Made by a program: the position numbers and the translations under genes | The notes under the pieces: model-generated | Seen by the model: only the letters and a program-made list of their open reading frames with translations | Database searches by the model: none | Told to the model about the DNA's origin: nothing | Origin: Desulfobulbaceae bacterium | GTDB taxonomy: Bacteria; Desulfobacterota; Desulfobulbia; Desulfobulbales; Desulfobulbaceae | Direction of reading: 5' to 3' | Assembly (NCBI GenBank): GCA_019163135.1 | Contig: JAFLKR010000017.1 | Coordinates: forward strand, 1-43,350 | DNA: 43,350 bases | Part shown: positions 26,969-36,838 of the stretch, piece by piece | Position numbering within the stretch: the first letter of the stretch is position 1 | How the letters are laid out: every line of letters starts with the position of its first letter

Positions 26969-29568
26969 CTACGGAAGGCGAGGCAAAGCGGCGGATTCGA
27001 GTTCCACCTCCTCCGCACTGATGATCCGCATCAGGGTCATGTGCACCTTCTCCACCGCAGATGGCTCGGTCAGCTTGTCGCCGGATTGGGTCCGGACATA
27101 AAAAATGTCAATCAGTTGTTCCACCTCTGTGGCGATGCGGGCCCGATGAATGGTCAAGCCGAAATCGGCCAAGGTTTGCGTCAACTGGTACAACGTCCCC
27201 CGGCTGTCACCGCCATACACCTCGACCAGGGTGTAGTGCTGCGAGGTCTGATTGTCGATGATGACCTTGCGCTCCAACTGCTGCACCTGCCGGGTCGGGC
27301 CGTGGGTCTGCGGCTGCAGCTTCTGATAAAGTTGGTAGCCGACATCGAGGCGATAATTGATCGCCAGATTCAAATCCCGCTCCATGGCATGCCAATCCAT
27401 TTCTGCAAAGGTCCGCGCCGTTGCCGGGACGACCTCAAGGACATCGACCACGGTACCGTCGGGCCAGGTGAAAATCTGCGCCGAACGCACCTTCAGGTTA
27501 TACAGGGCCAGAACCCCGCAGAATTTAGCCAGCAAGCCCACCTTGTCGGGACCCATGATCAACAGCGACCAGCTGTGCTCCCCCGATTCCGGAAAAAGCA
27601 GGACCTGCTGCCGGAGGCGGGCGGCCTGCTCCCGATGGATCTGGAGATGCCGCATGACGACCTCCAGGCTGAAACTCATCAGATAATCGGCCGGCAGCGT
27701 GGCAATATCAATCCGGGCCGGCTGTCCGTCGAGCTTCGTCAGAATCTGCTCTCGCAGCCAGCTCACCCCCTGCTCTTCATCCTCCAGCCCGCCGGTGTCG
27801 AGATGACAATCGGCCCCAAGGCAGGCTTTTATGCTCAGATACAGCTCGGAGAGCAGGCTCGATTTCCAGTCCGACCAAGCCGAAGGCCCGGTTGCTTTGG
27901 AATCGGCAATAGTCAGCAGGTAGAGCATGGTCAGGCGTTGGCTATTCCCGATCAGTTCCGCTGCCTGACGGATAAACTCGCGATCGCTGAAATCGCGGCG
28001 CATCGCATTTTCCGGCAGAAACAGGTGATAGCGAATGAGAAACGCCAACGTCTCGCAGGCGCTCTCCGACAACCGCAACCGGCGCCCGATGTCGACCACC
28101 ATTTCCGCCCCCAGAGCCGAGTGGTCGGCCTGCTTGCCTTTCCCGATATCGTGCAGCAGGGCCGCCAGATAGAGGATTTCGATCGCTTCGATCTCGGCGA
28201 ACAGATCCACCATGCTCTTTTTCAGCAGGTTCAGCTCGGTCACGGTCTGCAACTGGTGCCGATCGACGGTGTACAGATGGTAAAGATCATGCTGGGCCAA
28301 CGATTCCACCCCGGCAAATTCCGGAATGTAGCGCGTCAGCAGCCCGGTGGACAGCATGGTTTCCAGAACCGGAAAGATGTGGTCGGTCTGAGTCAACAGT
28401 TCAAGAAAAATCCGAGCCGCACGCTTAGAGGACCGCAAGTGGTCATCCACCAGATCCAGATTGCTGGTCACGATCTGGCGGGTGCGGTGATGCAGTTGCA
28501 GCCCCACCCGCCCGGACTGCAGGAAAAGCCGCAGGAGCAGATAGGGCCGCTCCGCCAGATCATCCACCGAGGTCAGCCGCACCGTGCCGCCGCGAATAAC
28601 GATGGAGCGTTCGAGTTGCTGCTCCACCGTCGAACCGGTGGTGATCCCCAGCACCTCCTGCACATGTTCAAAGAACAGATCTGTCACCACAGAAACGGTC
28701 TGCAGATGGCTGTACACATCCCGCATAAAGTGTTCGACCCCGAGCATCCCGCCCTCGTCCCGGTAATCAAAGGCCTCGGCCATTCCTTCCTGAAACTCAA
28801 AAATCAGATGATCATTTTTACGGCGGCAGAGCAGGTGCAGGCGATTTCTGATCTTGGCCAGCATGGACCAGGAATTCTCAAAGGCCTGGCGATTGGCCGC
28901 TTCCAGCATCCCGGAGGATTGGATGGCATCGAGGTCCTGCAGCCCGAAGACGCCTTTGGCCACCCAAAGCATGGCCTGAATGTCGCGCAGCCCGCCCTTG
29001 CCTTCCTTGATATGGGGTTCAAGCAGGTAGGTGTGACTGCCGAACTTCCGCCAGCGTTCCAGTTTGAAGGCTTCCATGGTCCGGGCAAATTCATGCCGGC
29101 GCCCTTCAAAGACCTTCTTGGTGTAGCGTTCCCGCAACTCGTCGAACAGGGCCTGGGATCCGGCAAGCAACCGGGCATCGAGCAAGGCCACCTGGAAATG
29201 AAAATCATCCAGGGCAAACTGCACGGCATCCTTGACCCCGCGCACACTGTGTCCGACCTCAAAGCCCTCGTCCCACAACGGGTAGAACAGACCTTCCGCT
29301 ACGGCCTGCATCGATTTTTTCGACCACCAGTCATGCAGAAGCAGCAGATCGATATCCGAATAAGGGTACATTTCGCGGCGGCCGTATCCGCCCAAGGCAA
29401 TAACTGCTATGGCTCCGCGGGCGTTCTGCACCGCCGGTGTCGTCTTAAACTGGTGAATAATAAAATCGTCCACCAGAGTGGCACTTCGATGCAGAATTTC
29501 CTGACCGCTGAGTCCTTGCCGCCCCGCCTCAGCCAAGGCTTCCTGCTGCAGACGCAGGGTTGAGGCCA

Positions 29569-29569
<1 letters not shown>
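26969..29569 (-). CDS. glnD: bifunctional PII uridylyltransferase / uridylyl-removing enzyme
   Basis: An 866-residue sensor enzyme that adds UMP to PII when glutamine is low and removes it when glutamine is high. The nucleotidyltransferase motif ALGGYGRREMYPYSDIDLLL (residues 58-77) holds the metal-binding aspartates. The central HD domain shows ALLHDIGKGKQADHSALGAE. Two C-terminal ACT domains (about 690-770 and 795-866) bind glutamine. The ATG overlaps the glnB stop by one base (TAATG), so the two genes are translationally coupled. The length agrees with GlnD of other proteobacteria. Confidence 0.95.
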
Positions 29570-29937
<368 letters not shown>

Positions 29938-30008
29938 TCAGGTCGATCACGCCCGCTGCGGCTGGCTTTGCAGGTAATCAAGACAGACGGATCGAAAACC
30001 TTTGGAAA

Positions 30009-31229
30009 TTAATTGTAGGCGGTTTCCGAATGCTCCGTATAATCGAGACCCTGATGCTCGGCCTCTTCGCTGATTCTCAGTCCCATAATCTTATCCGTGA
30101 CCTTGAGAATAATCCAGCTGACCACAAAGGCATAGAGGCAGACTACTCCGACCCCGAGCATCTGTGGCCACAACTGGGCGCTGCTCCCGGCCAGCAACCC
30201 GTCGACTCCGGCGGGGTTGACCGCTTTGGAGGCGAACACCGCCAGAAGAATGGTTCCGGTCACGCCACCCACACCGTGGATGCCGACCACATCGAGACTG
30301 TCATCGAACTTGAATCTGCTTTTCAAATTGACTGCGATATAACAGACAACACCTGCGATAAACCCTATAACAATCGCCCCATTCGGTCCAACAAAACCTG
30401 CCGCCGGGGTGATGGTCGCCAGTCCCGCGATAGCGCCGGAGGCAGCACCTAAGGTTGTGGGCTTGCCCAGTTTAATCCATTCCATCAAGGTCCACATCGC
30501 CATCCCGGACATCCCGGCCAGATGGGTGGCGACAAAGGCGGTCGCCGCCACTTCGTTGGCTGCCAGCGCACTGCCGCCGTTAAAACCGAACCATCCAAAC
30601 CAGAGGAGGCCCGTGCCCAGCATGGTCATCGGCAGATTATGCGGCATGAAATTAGTCTGCCCATGACCTTTGCGCGGTCCGATAACCAGCACCGCCGCCA
30701 GGGCCGCAGCCCCGCAGGTGGCATGCACCACCAAGCCACCGGCAAAATCAAGCACGCCGAGTTTTGCCAACCACCCGCCGCTCCCCCAGATCCAATGGCA
30801 GACCGGATTATAAACCAAAAGAGCCCAGAGCAGGCTGAACATCACAAAGGCGGGAAAACGCACCCGTTCAGCAAAGGCCCCGGCAATCAGGGCCGGAGTA
30901 ATCACCGCAAACATGCACTGGTAAATCATAAACACCGATTGCGGAATGGTGGTGGCATAGATAGCGCTGGGCGCATTGGTCACTCCTCGCAAACCCGCCC
31001 AGGAAAGGTCGCCGATAATACCCGAAATATCGGGACCAAAGGACATGGTATAGCCGACATAAACCCATTCAAGCGATACCAGCGAGATCAGGACGAAACT
31101 CTGCATGATAGTGCCCAACACATTCTTGCTCCGCACCATCCCGGCATAGAACAGGGCCAACCCGGGCGTCATCAGCAAGACCAGACCGGCTGCCGCTAAG
31201 ATAAACGCAGTGTCTGCGCCGTTGATCAT
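30009..31229 (-). CDS. amtB: ammonium transporter
   Basis: A 406-residue inner-membrane channel of the Amt/Rh family with about eleven helices. Typical segments are LAAAGLVLLMTPGLALFYAG at the start, GLLWFGWFGFNGGSALAANE in the middle, and DVVGIHGVGGVTGTIL with the conserved histidine. A longer frame begins at 31421, but MINGADTAFILAAAG at 31229 has a strong AAGGAG at the right distance and matches the usual mature N-terminus, so I use it. No cleavable signal peptide is evident. The gene leads the amtB-glnB-glnD operon. A near-consensus sigma-54 promoter lies about 270 bases upstream, consistent with nitrogen control. Confidence 0.95.
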   Translation of the reverse strand: MINGADTAFILAAAGLVLLMTPGLALFYAGMVRSKNVLGTIMQSFVLISLVSLEWVYVGYTMSFGPDISGIIGDLSWAGLRGVTNAPSAIYATTIPQSVFMIYQCMFAVITPALIAGAFAERVRFPAFVMFSLLWALLVYNPVCHWIWGSGGWLAKLGVLDFAGGLVVHATCGAAALAAVLVIGPRKGHGQTNFMPHNLPMTMLGTGLLWFGWFGFNGGSALAANEVAATAFVATHLAGMSGMAMWTLMEWIKLGKPTTLGAASGAIAGLATITPAAGFVGPNGAIVIGFIAGVVCYIAVNLKSRFKFDDSLDVVGIHGVGGVTGTILLAVFASKAVNPAGVDGLLAGSSAQLWPQMLGVGVVCLYAFVVSWIILKVTDKIMGLRISEEAEHQGLDYTEHSETAYN

Positions 31230-31245
31230 TGCCTGCTCCTTATTT

Positions 31246-31275
31246 ACATTATTGAAAGTTACATTATTGAAAGTT
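31246..31275. repeat. perfect tandem duplication of 15 bp upstream of amtB
   Basis: ACATTATTGAAAGTT occurs twice head to tail, followed by a T-run. The first copy ends 17 bases from the amtB start, so the repeat sits in the leader next to the ribosome-binding site. It looks like a recent slippage or replication duplication. Confidence 0.85.
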
Positions 31276-31501
31276 TTTTTTGATCCACACGCGACCCATT
31301 CCCGACGGCCCCGGATCCGGTCAACACTTTCTCCACGGTCAACCCGCTCGTCGGTACAGAACTCCGGATAGTTACAGGGGATGAGCGTAGCAAACCATCG
31401 CCATTGCGACAGACCGTCCATCGCCAGATAAATGCACCCCAGAAAAAACAGTCCGCAACAGGTACCGCGACAACCCCCCGCAGCCCAAGTCCTCTTATCA
31501 A

Positions 31502-31517
31502 TTCAAAATAAGTGCCA
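31502..31517 (-). promoter_or_regulatory. predicted sigma-54 promoter for amtB-glnB-glnD
   Basis: On the minus strand TGGCAC, five bases, then TTGAA. The -24 element is perfect and the GG-to-GC spacing (ten bases) is right; only the C of the -12 TTGC is A. The start would be near 31490, leaving about 260 bases of leader. Sigma-54 control of ammonium transport with NtrC is common. No clear NtrC site was identified. Confidence 0.5.
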
Positions 31518-31666
31518 GTAGACAAACAAACGACTAACTAATCAATATTATACATATAAAATCGTGAATTTCCGGCAAGTATCTTTAGAAAAAATTTACA
31601 CATTTGTCACATTTATTCACGGAATGAACAAAAATGTCTATCAGCCCTTTAGCCGTCTCGGGTGAT

Positions 31667-31695
31667 TTGACAAAAGGCCTGAGGAACTGTACACT
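31667..31695 (+). promoter_or_regulatory. sigma-70-type promoter of the PilZ gene
   Basis: A perfect TTGACA (31667-31672), 17 bases, then TACACT (31690-31695). Transcription would start near 31702, giving a leader of about 170 bases before the PilZ ATG. Confidence 0.65.
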
Positions 31696-31731
31696 TTTTT
31701 CTAATAAGAAATCAGCATGCGGAATGGCCCC

Positions 31732-31780
31732 CCGGGCTTCCGTAGGCATAGAAAAATCACGATACGGCACGGCAGCCCGG
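31732..31780 (+). promoter_or_regulatory. nested hairpin in the leader of the PilZ gene
   Basis: Outer arms CCGGGCT (31732-31738) and AGCCCGG (31774-31780) enclose inner arms CCGTA (31740-31744) and TACGG (31763-31767). Exact double complementarity inside a long leader suggests a folded regulatory RNA. It does not match the c-di-GMP aptamer consensus as I know it. Confidence 0.45.
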
Positions 31781-31871
31781 CAACCAACGAAACCACTAAG
31801 TATCAACAGTTGTAGAGCAGGACCGGAAACTCGCCGTAATAAACCCGTCAATTTCCCCGCACAGGCTCCCT

Positions 31872-32255
31872 ATGACCAGCGAACGCAGACACTACATCAG
31901 ACCTGAATCTTTGAATTTACTCGACTATCTGGTGGTTGACGAACAGGGACGACAAGGAAATTACTCCATGGCCAGGACCCTGAACGTCAGTAAGGGCGGG
32001 ATTCTAATGGAAACGCATATCCAACTGCCCCAAGGTCAGCAGGTGATGATTACCTTGGGGCTGGAAGATCAGTTGATTGATGTAATGGGGAGGATCGTCT
32101 ACACGACCAGTTCTTCCGGCCGTTACCAGAACGGGATTGAATTCTTCCATGTCTCCGACAGCGACAAACGCATCCTCGACAATTATGTGGCAGCTTTTCA
32201 TACCCATTATGCCGAAGAGACCGACCAGCACCCCATGCCGGCTATTGAGCACTGA
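31872..32255 (+). CDS. PilZ-domain protein (c-di-GMP receptor)
   Basis: A 127-residue single-domain protein. The c-di-GMP-binding features are present in order: an N-terminal arginine motif ERRHYIR and then NVSKGGI, the usual D/NxSxxG element, about 33 residues later. The C-terminal half (ITLGLEDQLIDVMGRIVYT, then NGIEFFHVSD) forms the PilZ beta barrel. There are no membrane segments or partner domains, so it acts as a cytoplasmic adaptor. It may answer the GGDEF/EAL protein encoded at 17.2 kb. It is convergent with the GDP-mannose genes, which could be a target pathway, but that is speculation. Confidence 0.88.
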   Translation: MTSERRHYIRPESLNLLDYLVVDEQGRQGNYSMARTLNVSKGGILMETHIQLPQGQQVMITLGLEDQLIDVMGRIVYTTSSSGRYQNGIEFFHVSDSDKRILDNYVAAFHTHYAEETDQHPMPAIEH

Positions 32256-32291
32256 CCATGTCTGGAAAGATCATCTTTTAATTCCGATAAT

Positions 32292-33701
32292 TTACTCTAT
32301 TAACCGTCCGTATTCGTCGTCGAATCGGACAATATCGTCCTCGCCCAGATAACTGCCGATCTGCACCTCAATGAGTTCCAGCGGAATCACGCCGGGATTC
32401 TCCAAACGATGCACTGTGCCGCACGGAATATAAGCGGCTTCATCTTCTTTAAGCAGGATGGACTGTTCGCCGTTCTGGACCCTGGCCGTACCCGAAACCA
32501 CCACCCAATGCTCGTGACGATGGTGGTGCATCTGCAAGGAAAGCCGGGCCCCCGGCTTGACCGTAATCCGTTTGATCTGAAAACGATCCTGCATTTCCAG
32601 GGTGGTATAACTGCCCCAAGGGCGATATACGGTCCGATGGACATGAAACTCGGGCCGCTTTTCTTGCTTGAGCCTGGCAACAATGGCTTTGACATCCTGC
32701 GCCCGATCCATCGGCGCCACCAGCACCGCATCGGCGGTTTCGACTACCAGGGTGTCCTGAAGACCGATGGCGGCGACCAGGGTATGCTCGGAGCGGATCA
32801 GCGAGTTGTGCACATCCTCAAGGATCACATCGCCGGAGACCGCGTTGCCGCTGCTATCCTTCTCAGCAACCTCCCAGAGCGCCCGCCATGAGCCGATATC
32901 GCTCCAGCCAATATCGGCTTCGACCACCGCAGCCTTGCCAGTTTTTTCCATCAAGGCATAATCGATCGAATCCGCTGGACAGGCGGCCATGGCCTCACGA
33001 TCAAACCGAAAAAACAGCCCGTCGGGTTTTCCTTTGCGGGCCGCTTCGGTCATGTGCGCGACCACTTCAGGGGCAAAGCGTTCCATTTCGGCCAGCAGGG
33101 TTTCGGCGGTAAAAGCGAACATGCCGCTGTTCCACAGATACTTGCCGCTGGCCAGATACTGCTCCGCAGTCGCCAGATCCGGTTTCTCCACAAAACTTTC
33201 CACCAGATTGCCCACGCCGCGGGCAATGTAGCCGTATCCGGTTTCCGGATGATCGGGCACGATCCCAAAAGTGACAATGCGTCCCTGCTGGGCCAGAACT
33301 ACCGCCTCACGAACCGCTTGCGCAAACGATTCAGGCTTAAGGACCAGATGATCGGCCGGGAGCACCAGCAGCACATCTCCGCCCCGGCCCTGATTGACCA
33401 CATAGGCCGCTGCCCCGCAAATAGCCGGGGCCGTATTTTTACCAAAGGGTTCAAGCAGGATGCGGAAATCGGCCAGAAGATGGAGATCCTCGATCTGATT
33501 TTTGGTCAGGAAGCGGTGCTCTTCGCCGACCACGACCATGGGGGCAACGGCCCCCTCAAGGGCAGTTACCCGCTGCACGGTGGTCTGGAGCAAGGAGCGT
33601 TCGCCGGTCAGGCGGATCACCTGCTTGGGGTAGAGCTCACGGGAAAGCGGCCAGAGCCGAGAGCCGGTACCGCCGGCCAGGATAACAGGTTGCAATGCCA
33701 C
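32292..33701 (-). CDS. manC: mannose-1-phosphate guanylyltransferase / mannose-6-phosphate isomerase
   Basis: A 469-residue bifunctional enzyme of GDP-mannose synthesis. The nucleotidyltransferase half begins QPVILAGGTGSRLWPLSREL and includes PKQ, FVEKPD and the metal-binding aspartate regions. The C-terminal cupin (from about residue 345) is the isomerase half, with RPWGSYTTLE and the metal-ligand block HHHRHEHW. It follows the phosphomannomutase gene after 54 bases on the same strand, so together they convert fructose-6-phosphate to GDP-mannose. The product feeds polysaccharide or O-antigen synthesis. A polymerase or transferase cluster is not in this window. Confidence 0.95.
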   Translation of the reverse strand: MALQPVILAGGTGSRLWPLSRELYPKQVIRLTGERSLLQTTVQRVTALEGAVAPMVVVGEEHRFLTKNQIEDLHLLADFRILLEPFGKNTAPAICGAAAYVVNQGRGGDVLLVLPADHLVLKPESFAQAVREAVVLAQQGRIVTFGIVPDHPETGYGYIARGVGNLVESFVEKPDLATAEQYLASGKYLWNSGMFAFTAETLLAEMERFAPEVVAHMTEAARKGKPDGLFFRFDREAMAACPADSIDYALMEKTGKAAVVEADIGWSDIGSWRALWEVAEKDSSGNAVSGDVILEDVHNSLIRSEHTLVAAIGLQDTLVVETADAVLVAPMDRAQDVKAIVARLKQEKRPEFHVHRTVYRPWGSYTTLEMQDRFQIKRITVKPGARLSLQMHHHRHEHWVVVSGTARVQNGEQSILLKEDEAAYIPCGTVHRLENPGVIPLELIEVQIGSYLGEDDIVRFDDEYGRLIE

Positions 33702-33755
33702 TCAATCACCTCATCTTTTATGGTTATTTCGAAAAAATACCGGTCGCTTCCAGAT

Positions 33756-35129
33756 TCACGATCGGATCAACTGCAGCAGTTCGTTGGTCTTGCGTTGCAG
33801 GAGTTCCGCATCTCCTCTGGTCTCGACATTGAGCCGCAGAACGGGCTCGGTATTGGAACTCCGCAGGTTGAAGCGCCAGTCCGGATATTCGATGGAAATG
33901 CCGTCGGTGGTATCTTTGACGCCGTCGGCATAGCGCTGCTCAATACGGGCGATGACCGCATCGGGATCGCCCACCTTGGAATTGATCTCGCCGCTCACCG
34001 GGTAGGCGGCCATCCGCTCGTCGCAAAGTTCGGAAAGCTTTTTGCCGGAACGATGCATCAGCGTGCACACCAGCAGCCAGGGCAGCATGCCCGAATCGCA
34101 ATAGCCGAACGCCCGGAAATAATGATGGGCCGACATCTCGCCGCCGTAGACTGCGTCCAGAGCCCGCATGCGTTCCTTGATAAAGGCATGCCCCGTGCGG
34201 GTCATGACCGGACGCCCCCCGGCAGCCTCCACCAACTCCCGGGTGCTCCAGGTCAGGCGGGGATCGTGGAGGATGGTTGCCCCCGGATGCAGCTGGAGCA
34301 TCGCCACCGCCAGCAGGCCGACGATGTAATACCCTTCGATAAACCGGCCGTTTTCGTCATAGAGAAAGCAACGGTCAAAATCTCCATCCCAGGCAATGCC
34401 GAGGTCGGCCTGATGCTCCCGAACAGCTCGGGCGGTAGCTTCACGCTTTTCCGGCAACAGGGGATTGGGCACTCCATTGGGGAACCGGCCGTCGGGTTCA
34501 TGATGCATGCGGATAAACTCAAACGGCAGATGGGGCGCCAGCAGATCGATGATCGGCCCGGCACAACCATTGCCGCTGTTGACCACCAGCCGCAAGGGCC
34601 GCATGCCTTTGCAATCAACGGTGGCGAGCAGATGGCCGATATAGGCGGTCTTATCTGTCCCCGAGGTGCATAGCCCCACCTTCACCGGTTTTTGAGCGCA
34701 CAAGCTTTGATACCAGCGGTCATCTGCGGCCATGGCTGCAATCTCGTGCAGACCGGAGTCGCCAGAAACCGGGCGGGCGTCACGCTGGACGATCTTCATC
34801 CCGTTATAGGCGGCGGGATTATGACTGGCGGTGATCATAATGCCGCCCTCGACCCCGGCGCTCACTCCGCTGAAAACGGCATAATAAACTTCCTCCGTGC
34901 CGCAAAGCCCGATATCAACCACATCGATCCCCTGGGCGAGCAGCCCGGTAATGATCGCCTCGGCAATCTCCGGGCTGGTCAGCCGCATGTCACGACCAAC
35001 CACCATTTTCCGCACCTGGCAGTGGTGGGCAAAGGCCAAGGCGATCCGCGTGGCGATCTCCGAGTCGAAATCATCCGGGACCTTGCCACGGACATCATAG
35101 GCAGTAAAACAACGCAACGAAGGTTTCAT
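33756..35129 (-). CDS. manB: phosphomannomutase / phosphoglucomutase
   Basis: A 457-residue alpha-D-phosphohexomutase (AlgC/CpsG type). The active-site phosphoserine loop reads TASHNPAAYNGMK, the magnesium loop DGDFDRCFLYD, the sugar-binding loop GGEMSAHHYF and the C-terminal phosphate-binding loop RSSNTEPVLRLN. The open frame extends to 35261, but MKPSLRCFTAYDVRGKVPD is the family's normal beginning, so I start at 35129. It is the first of two GDP-mannose genes; the cvpA-like gene lies upstream on the same strand after a 161-bp gap. Confidence 0.93.
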   Translation of the reverse strand: MKPSLRCFTAYDVRGKVPDDFDSEIATRIALAFAHHCQVRKMVVGRDMRLTSPEIAEAIITGLLAQGIDVVDIGLCGTEEVYYAVFSGVSAGVEGGIMITASHNPAAYNGMKIVQRDARPVSGDSGLHEIAAMAADDRWYQSLCAQKPVKVGLCTSGTDKTAYIGHLLATVDCKGMRPLRLVVNSGNGCAGPIIDLLAPHLPFEFIRMHHEPDGRFPNGVPNPLLPEKREATARAVREHQADLGIAWDGDFDRCFLYDENGRFIEGYYIVGLLAVAMLQLHPGATILHDPRLTWSTRELVEAAGGRPVMTRTGHAFIKERMRALDAVYGGEMSAHHYFRAFGYCDSGMLPWLLVCTLMHRSGKKLSELCDERMAAYPVSGEINSKVGDPDAVIARIEQRYADGVKDTTDGISIEYPDWRFNLRSSNTEPVLRLNVETRGDAELLQRKTNELLQLIRS

Positions 35130-35290
35130 AGGCAATGCACACCCAAACCGTATTTGAAAGAAAAGGGAAAATAAAGTATATACACGACGCAAGCTGTAGC
35201 CGGTCAGGCAAAAAAGGTCAAAATGAAAAAACCAAAACGGACCGCTGCCGGTAGCATTCAATCCATCACAGCCTCACAACACCTGAAGAG

Positions 35291-35875
35291 TCACACCGGC
35301 TTCCGCGGGTCGATTTTCTTCGGCTCAGGCTTTCCCGGCAGTTGGTTGGGGAGGATGGCGGGCTCCTTCTGCAGGAAATACTTGCGCAAGCGGGGATCGT
35401 CGATGAACGACTGCAGTAACGCCGCCCCCTGTTTCAAATACGGGCTGGTGTAGGATTTTCGCAATAAATCGTTGGTGGTCGACAAACTGGAAGCCACCAC
35501 CATGTAGAGCAGCGAGGCCACCACTGCAGCTTTGGCGGCGCCAAGAACCAGCCCGGAACTTCGGTCCAACCAGCCGAGCAGGGTAATCTGCATGATGCGA
35601 TACAGCACCTTGCCAATCAGTGTGAACACCAGCGCCGCCACCAGAAAGATGAGGGCAAAGCTGACCAGAAAGGTCAGCTTCGGGTTGTCAACAAACCGTT
35701 CGGTAACAGGCAGGATTCGGGCTGCATACTGGCCGGCCAGATAATAGCTCCCCACCAGCGCAAAAAAAGCGGCCAATTGGCGTATGAACCCTATCCATAC
35801 CCCCCTGACCAGGAAGAACAAAAAAATAAATGCAACCACCAGGTCAAAATAGGTCAAATCATTAAATGTCGGCAT
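35291..35875 (-). CDS. cvpA: CvpA-family membrane protein
   Basis: A 194-residue inner-membrane protein with four hydrophobic helices in the first 130 residues. The opening FNDLTYFDLVVAFIFLFFLVRGVWIGFIRQLA is the CvpA signature: a short polar start, Asp before helix 1, then G.I.G..R. The tail beyond residue 155 is soluble and ends proline- and lysine-rich. CvpA is linked to colicin V production and envelope integrity; its molecular role is still unclear. It is divergent from the phosphopantetheinyl transferase. Confidence 0.85.
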   Translation of the reverse strand: MPTFNDLTYFDLVVAFIFLFFLVRGVWIGFIRQLAAFFALVGSYYLAGQYAARILPVTERFVDNPKLTFLVSFALIFLVAALVFTLIGKVLYRIMQITLLGWLDRSSGLVLGAAKAAVVASLLYMVVASSLSTTNDLLRKSYTSPYLKQGAALLQSFIDDPRLRKYFLQKEPAILPNQLPGKPEPKKIDPRKPV

Positions 35876-36010
35876 ACATGCTCGTGGAAAATAGTGTCTC
35901 TGTCGAAATTGATTGTTGCAGGGTCAAACCGTTTCGGCGGCTCGGCACCCTTACCACCCCTTTTGTCGGTGCGCTCCGGCATTGAGCCGGCGCTCCTCCC
36001 CGCTGCGGTT

Positions 36011-36838
36011 ATGAACTCGACGATTATACCGGATCAATTGGATATGACAAGGATTTGCCCTGATCCGATCCCTAAAAGAGCCAGGGACCTTTTTGCCGAT
36101 ATGGAGGCGCTCACCGCCCGATTTTCCGCTCTGGCAGCTGGGATAGGCTGCCTCAGCATCATTGATCTGGCCCGGCTGAAGCCGCTCATGGACCAGGACG
36201 AGGAATTCCGTTTCCTGGTCTCCCTGCTCTCTTCCGCTGAGGAGCGGCTCTTGGCCGGGTTCACCTATCCCAAACGAAGACGGGAGTGGCTGGGCGGCAG
36301 ACTTGCGGCAAAGCGCGGCCTCAGCAGGACGCAGGCGACCGAACCGGCGGCCGCATGCTGGTACCGTGACTACTCGCTTCTGCCCGATGCAAGCGGCCGC
36401 CCGAGCCTCCACGACTACCCGGCCCAAGAACCAATTCCCGCGATTTCCATCAGCCACAGCCGGGAATATGCCACCGCGCTGGTGGTCGCAACCGGACCTT
36501 GCGGCATCGATATTCAACAAAAAAGCGCCCAACTGGTCACCGTGCAGGAACGTTTTGCCACAGAAGAGGAATTGACCTTACTGGACCGGGTAGACGACCT
36601 CCGCACCCGCCTTGGTATCCTCTGGACCGCGAAGGAAGCAGTCAAAAAGTGCCTGCTCGCTGACCAACCCACCTTTTTTGGCAGGATCAGCCTGACGGAG
36701 GTCGCCTACCAGTCGGAGGGAGCGATCTGGAAGGTCGGCTGCCGGGTGACGGGCCGGGACGGGTGCACCGCCACGGTCCGCATCGCCGAATTCGACGACT
36801 ACCTCATCGCCTGCACCGCAGGAGAGCCTTATGCCTGA
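36011..36838 (+). CDS. 4'-phosphopantetheinyl transferase superfamily protein
   Basis: Transfers phosphopantetheine from CoA to a carrier protein. With a start at 36011 it has 275 residues; an ATG at 36044 is an equally possible start. Much of the longer open frame overlaps cvpA on the other strand and is unlikely to be translated. The Sfp-type signatures are clear: GIDIQQ (the metal-binding aspartate, with Q in place of the usual E two residues on) and WTAKEAVKKCL (WxxKEA). An RRREWLGGRLAAKR block precedes them. The C-terminus overlaps the mutM start by eight bases. No polyketide or peptide synthetase is nearby, so the carrier target is unknown. Confidence 0.85.
   Translation: MNSTIIPDQLDMTRICPDPIPKRARDLFADMEALTARFSALAAGIGCLSIIDLARLKPLMDQDEEFRFLVSLLSSAEERLLAGFTYPKRRREWLGGRLAAKRGLSRTQATEPAAACWYRDYSLLPDASGRPSLHDYPAQEPIPAISISHSREYATALVVATGPCGIDIQQKSAQLVTVQERFATEEELTLLDRVDDLRTRLGILWTAKEAVKKCLLADQPTFFGRISLTEVAYQSEGAIWKVGCRVTGRDGCTATVRIAEFDDYLIACTAGEPYA

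Larger units (their letters stand above)
31230..31871. other. 642-bp divergent intergenic region between amtB and the PilZ gene
   Basis: Contains a 15-bp tandem duplication next to the amtB ribosome-binding site, a sigma-54-type promoter for amtB, a sigma-70-type promoter for the PilZ gene and a nested hairpin in the PilZ leader, each listed separately. The stretch 31520-31640 is AT-rich with scattered GTGAAT/ATTCAC pairs and could hold activator sites. No convincing gene was found; the overlapping short frames have no protein-like composition. Confidence 0.6.

Noticed and set aside
26924-29563. 879-residue open frame on the plus strand opposite glnD
   Set aside because: It mirrors glnD completely, is rich in Gln, His, Pro and Gly as expected of an antisense shadow of a GC-biased gene, and has no recognisable domain. 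glnD has all its motifs intact.
31387-31405. Second sigma-54-like pattern upstream of amtB (TGGCGATGGTTTGCTA on the minus strand)
   Set aside because: The GG-to-GC spacing is nine bases instead of the required ten, and the -24 box deviates. The site at 31502-31517 is better.
31634-31906. 90-residue plus-strand frame ahead of the PilZ gene
   Set aside because: It starts upstream of the predicted promoter, overlaps the PilZ start in another frame and shows no domain. The segment is better explained as promoter and leader.
35777-36010. N-terminal 78-residue extension of the phosphopantetheinyl transferase
   Set aside because: It overlaps the start of cvpA on the opposite strand and the divergent promoter region, and has no family similarity. 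Starts at 36011 or 36044 are more likely.
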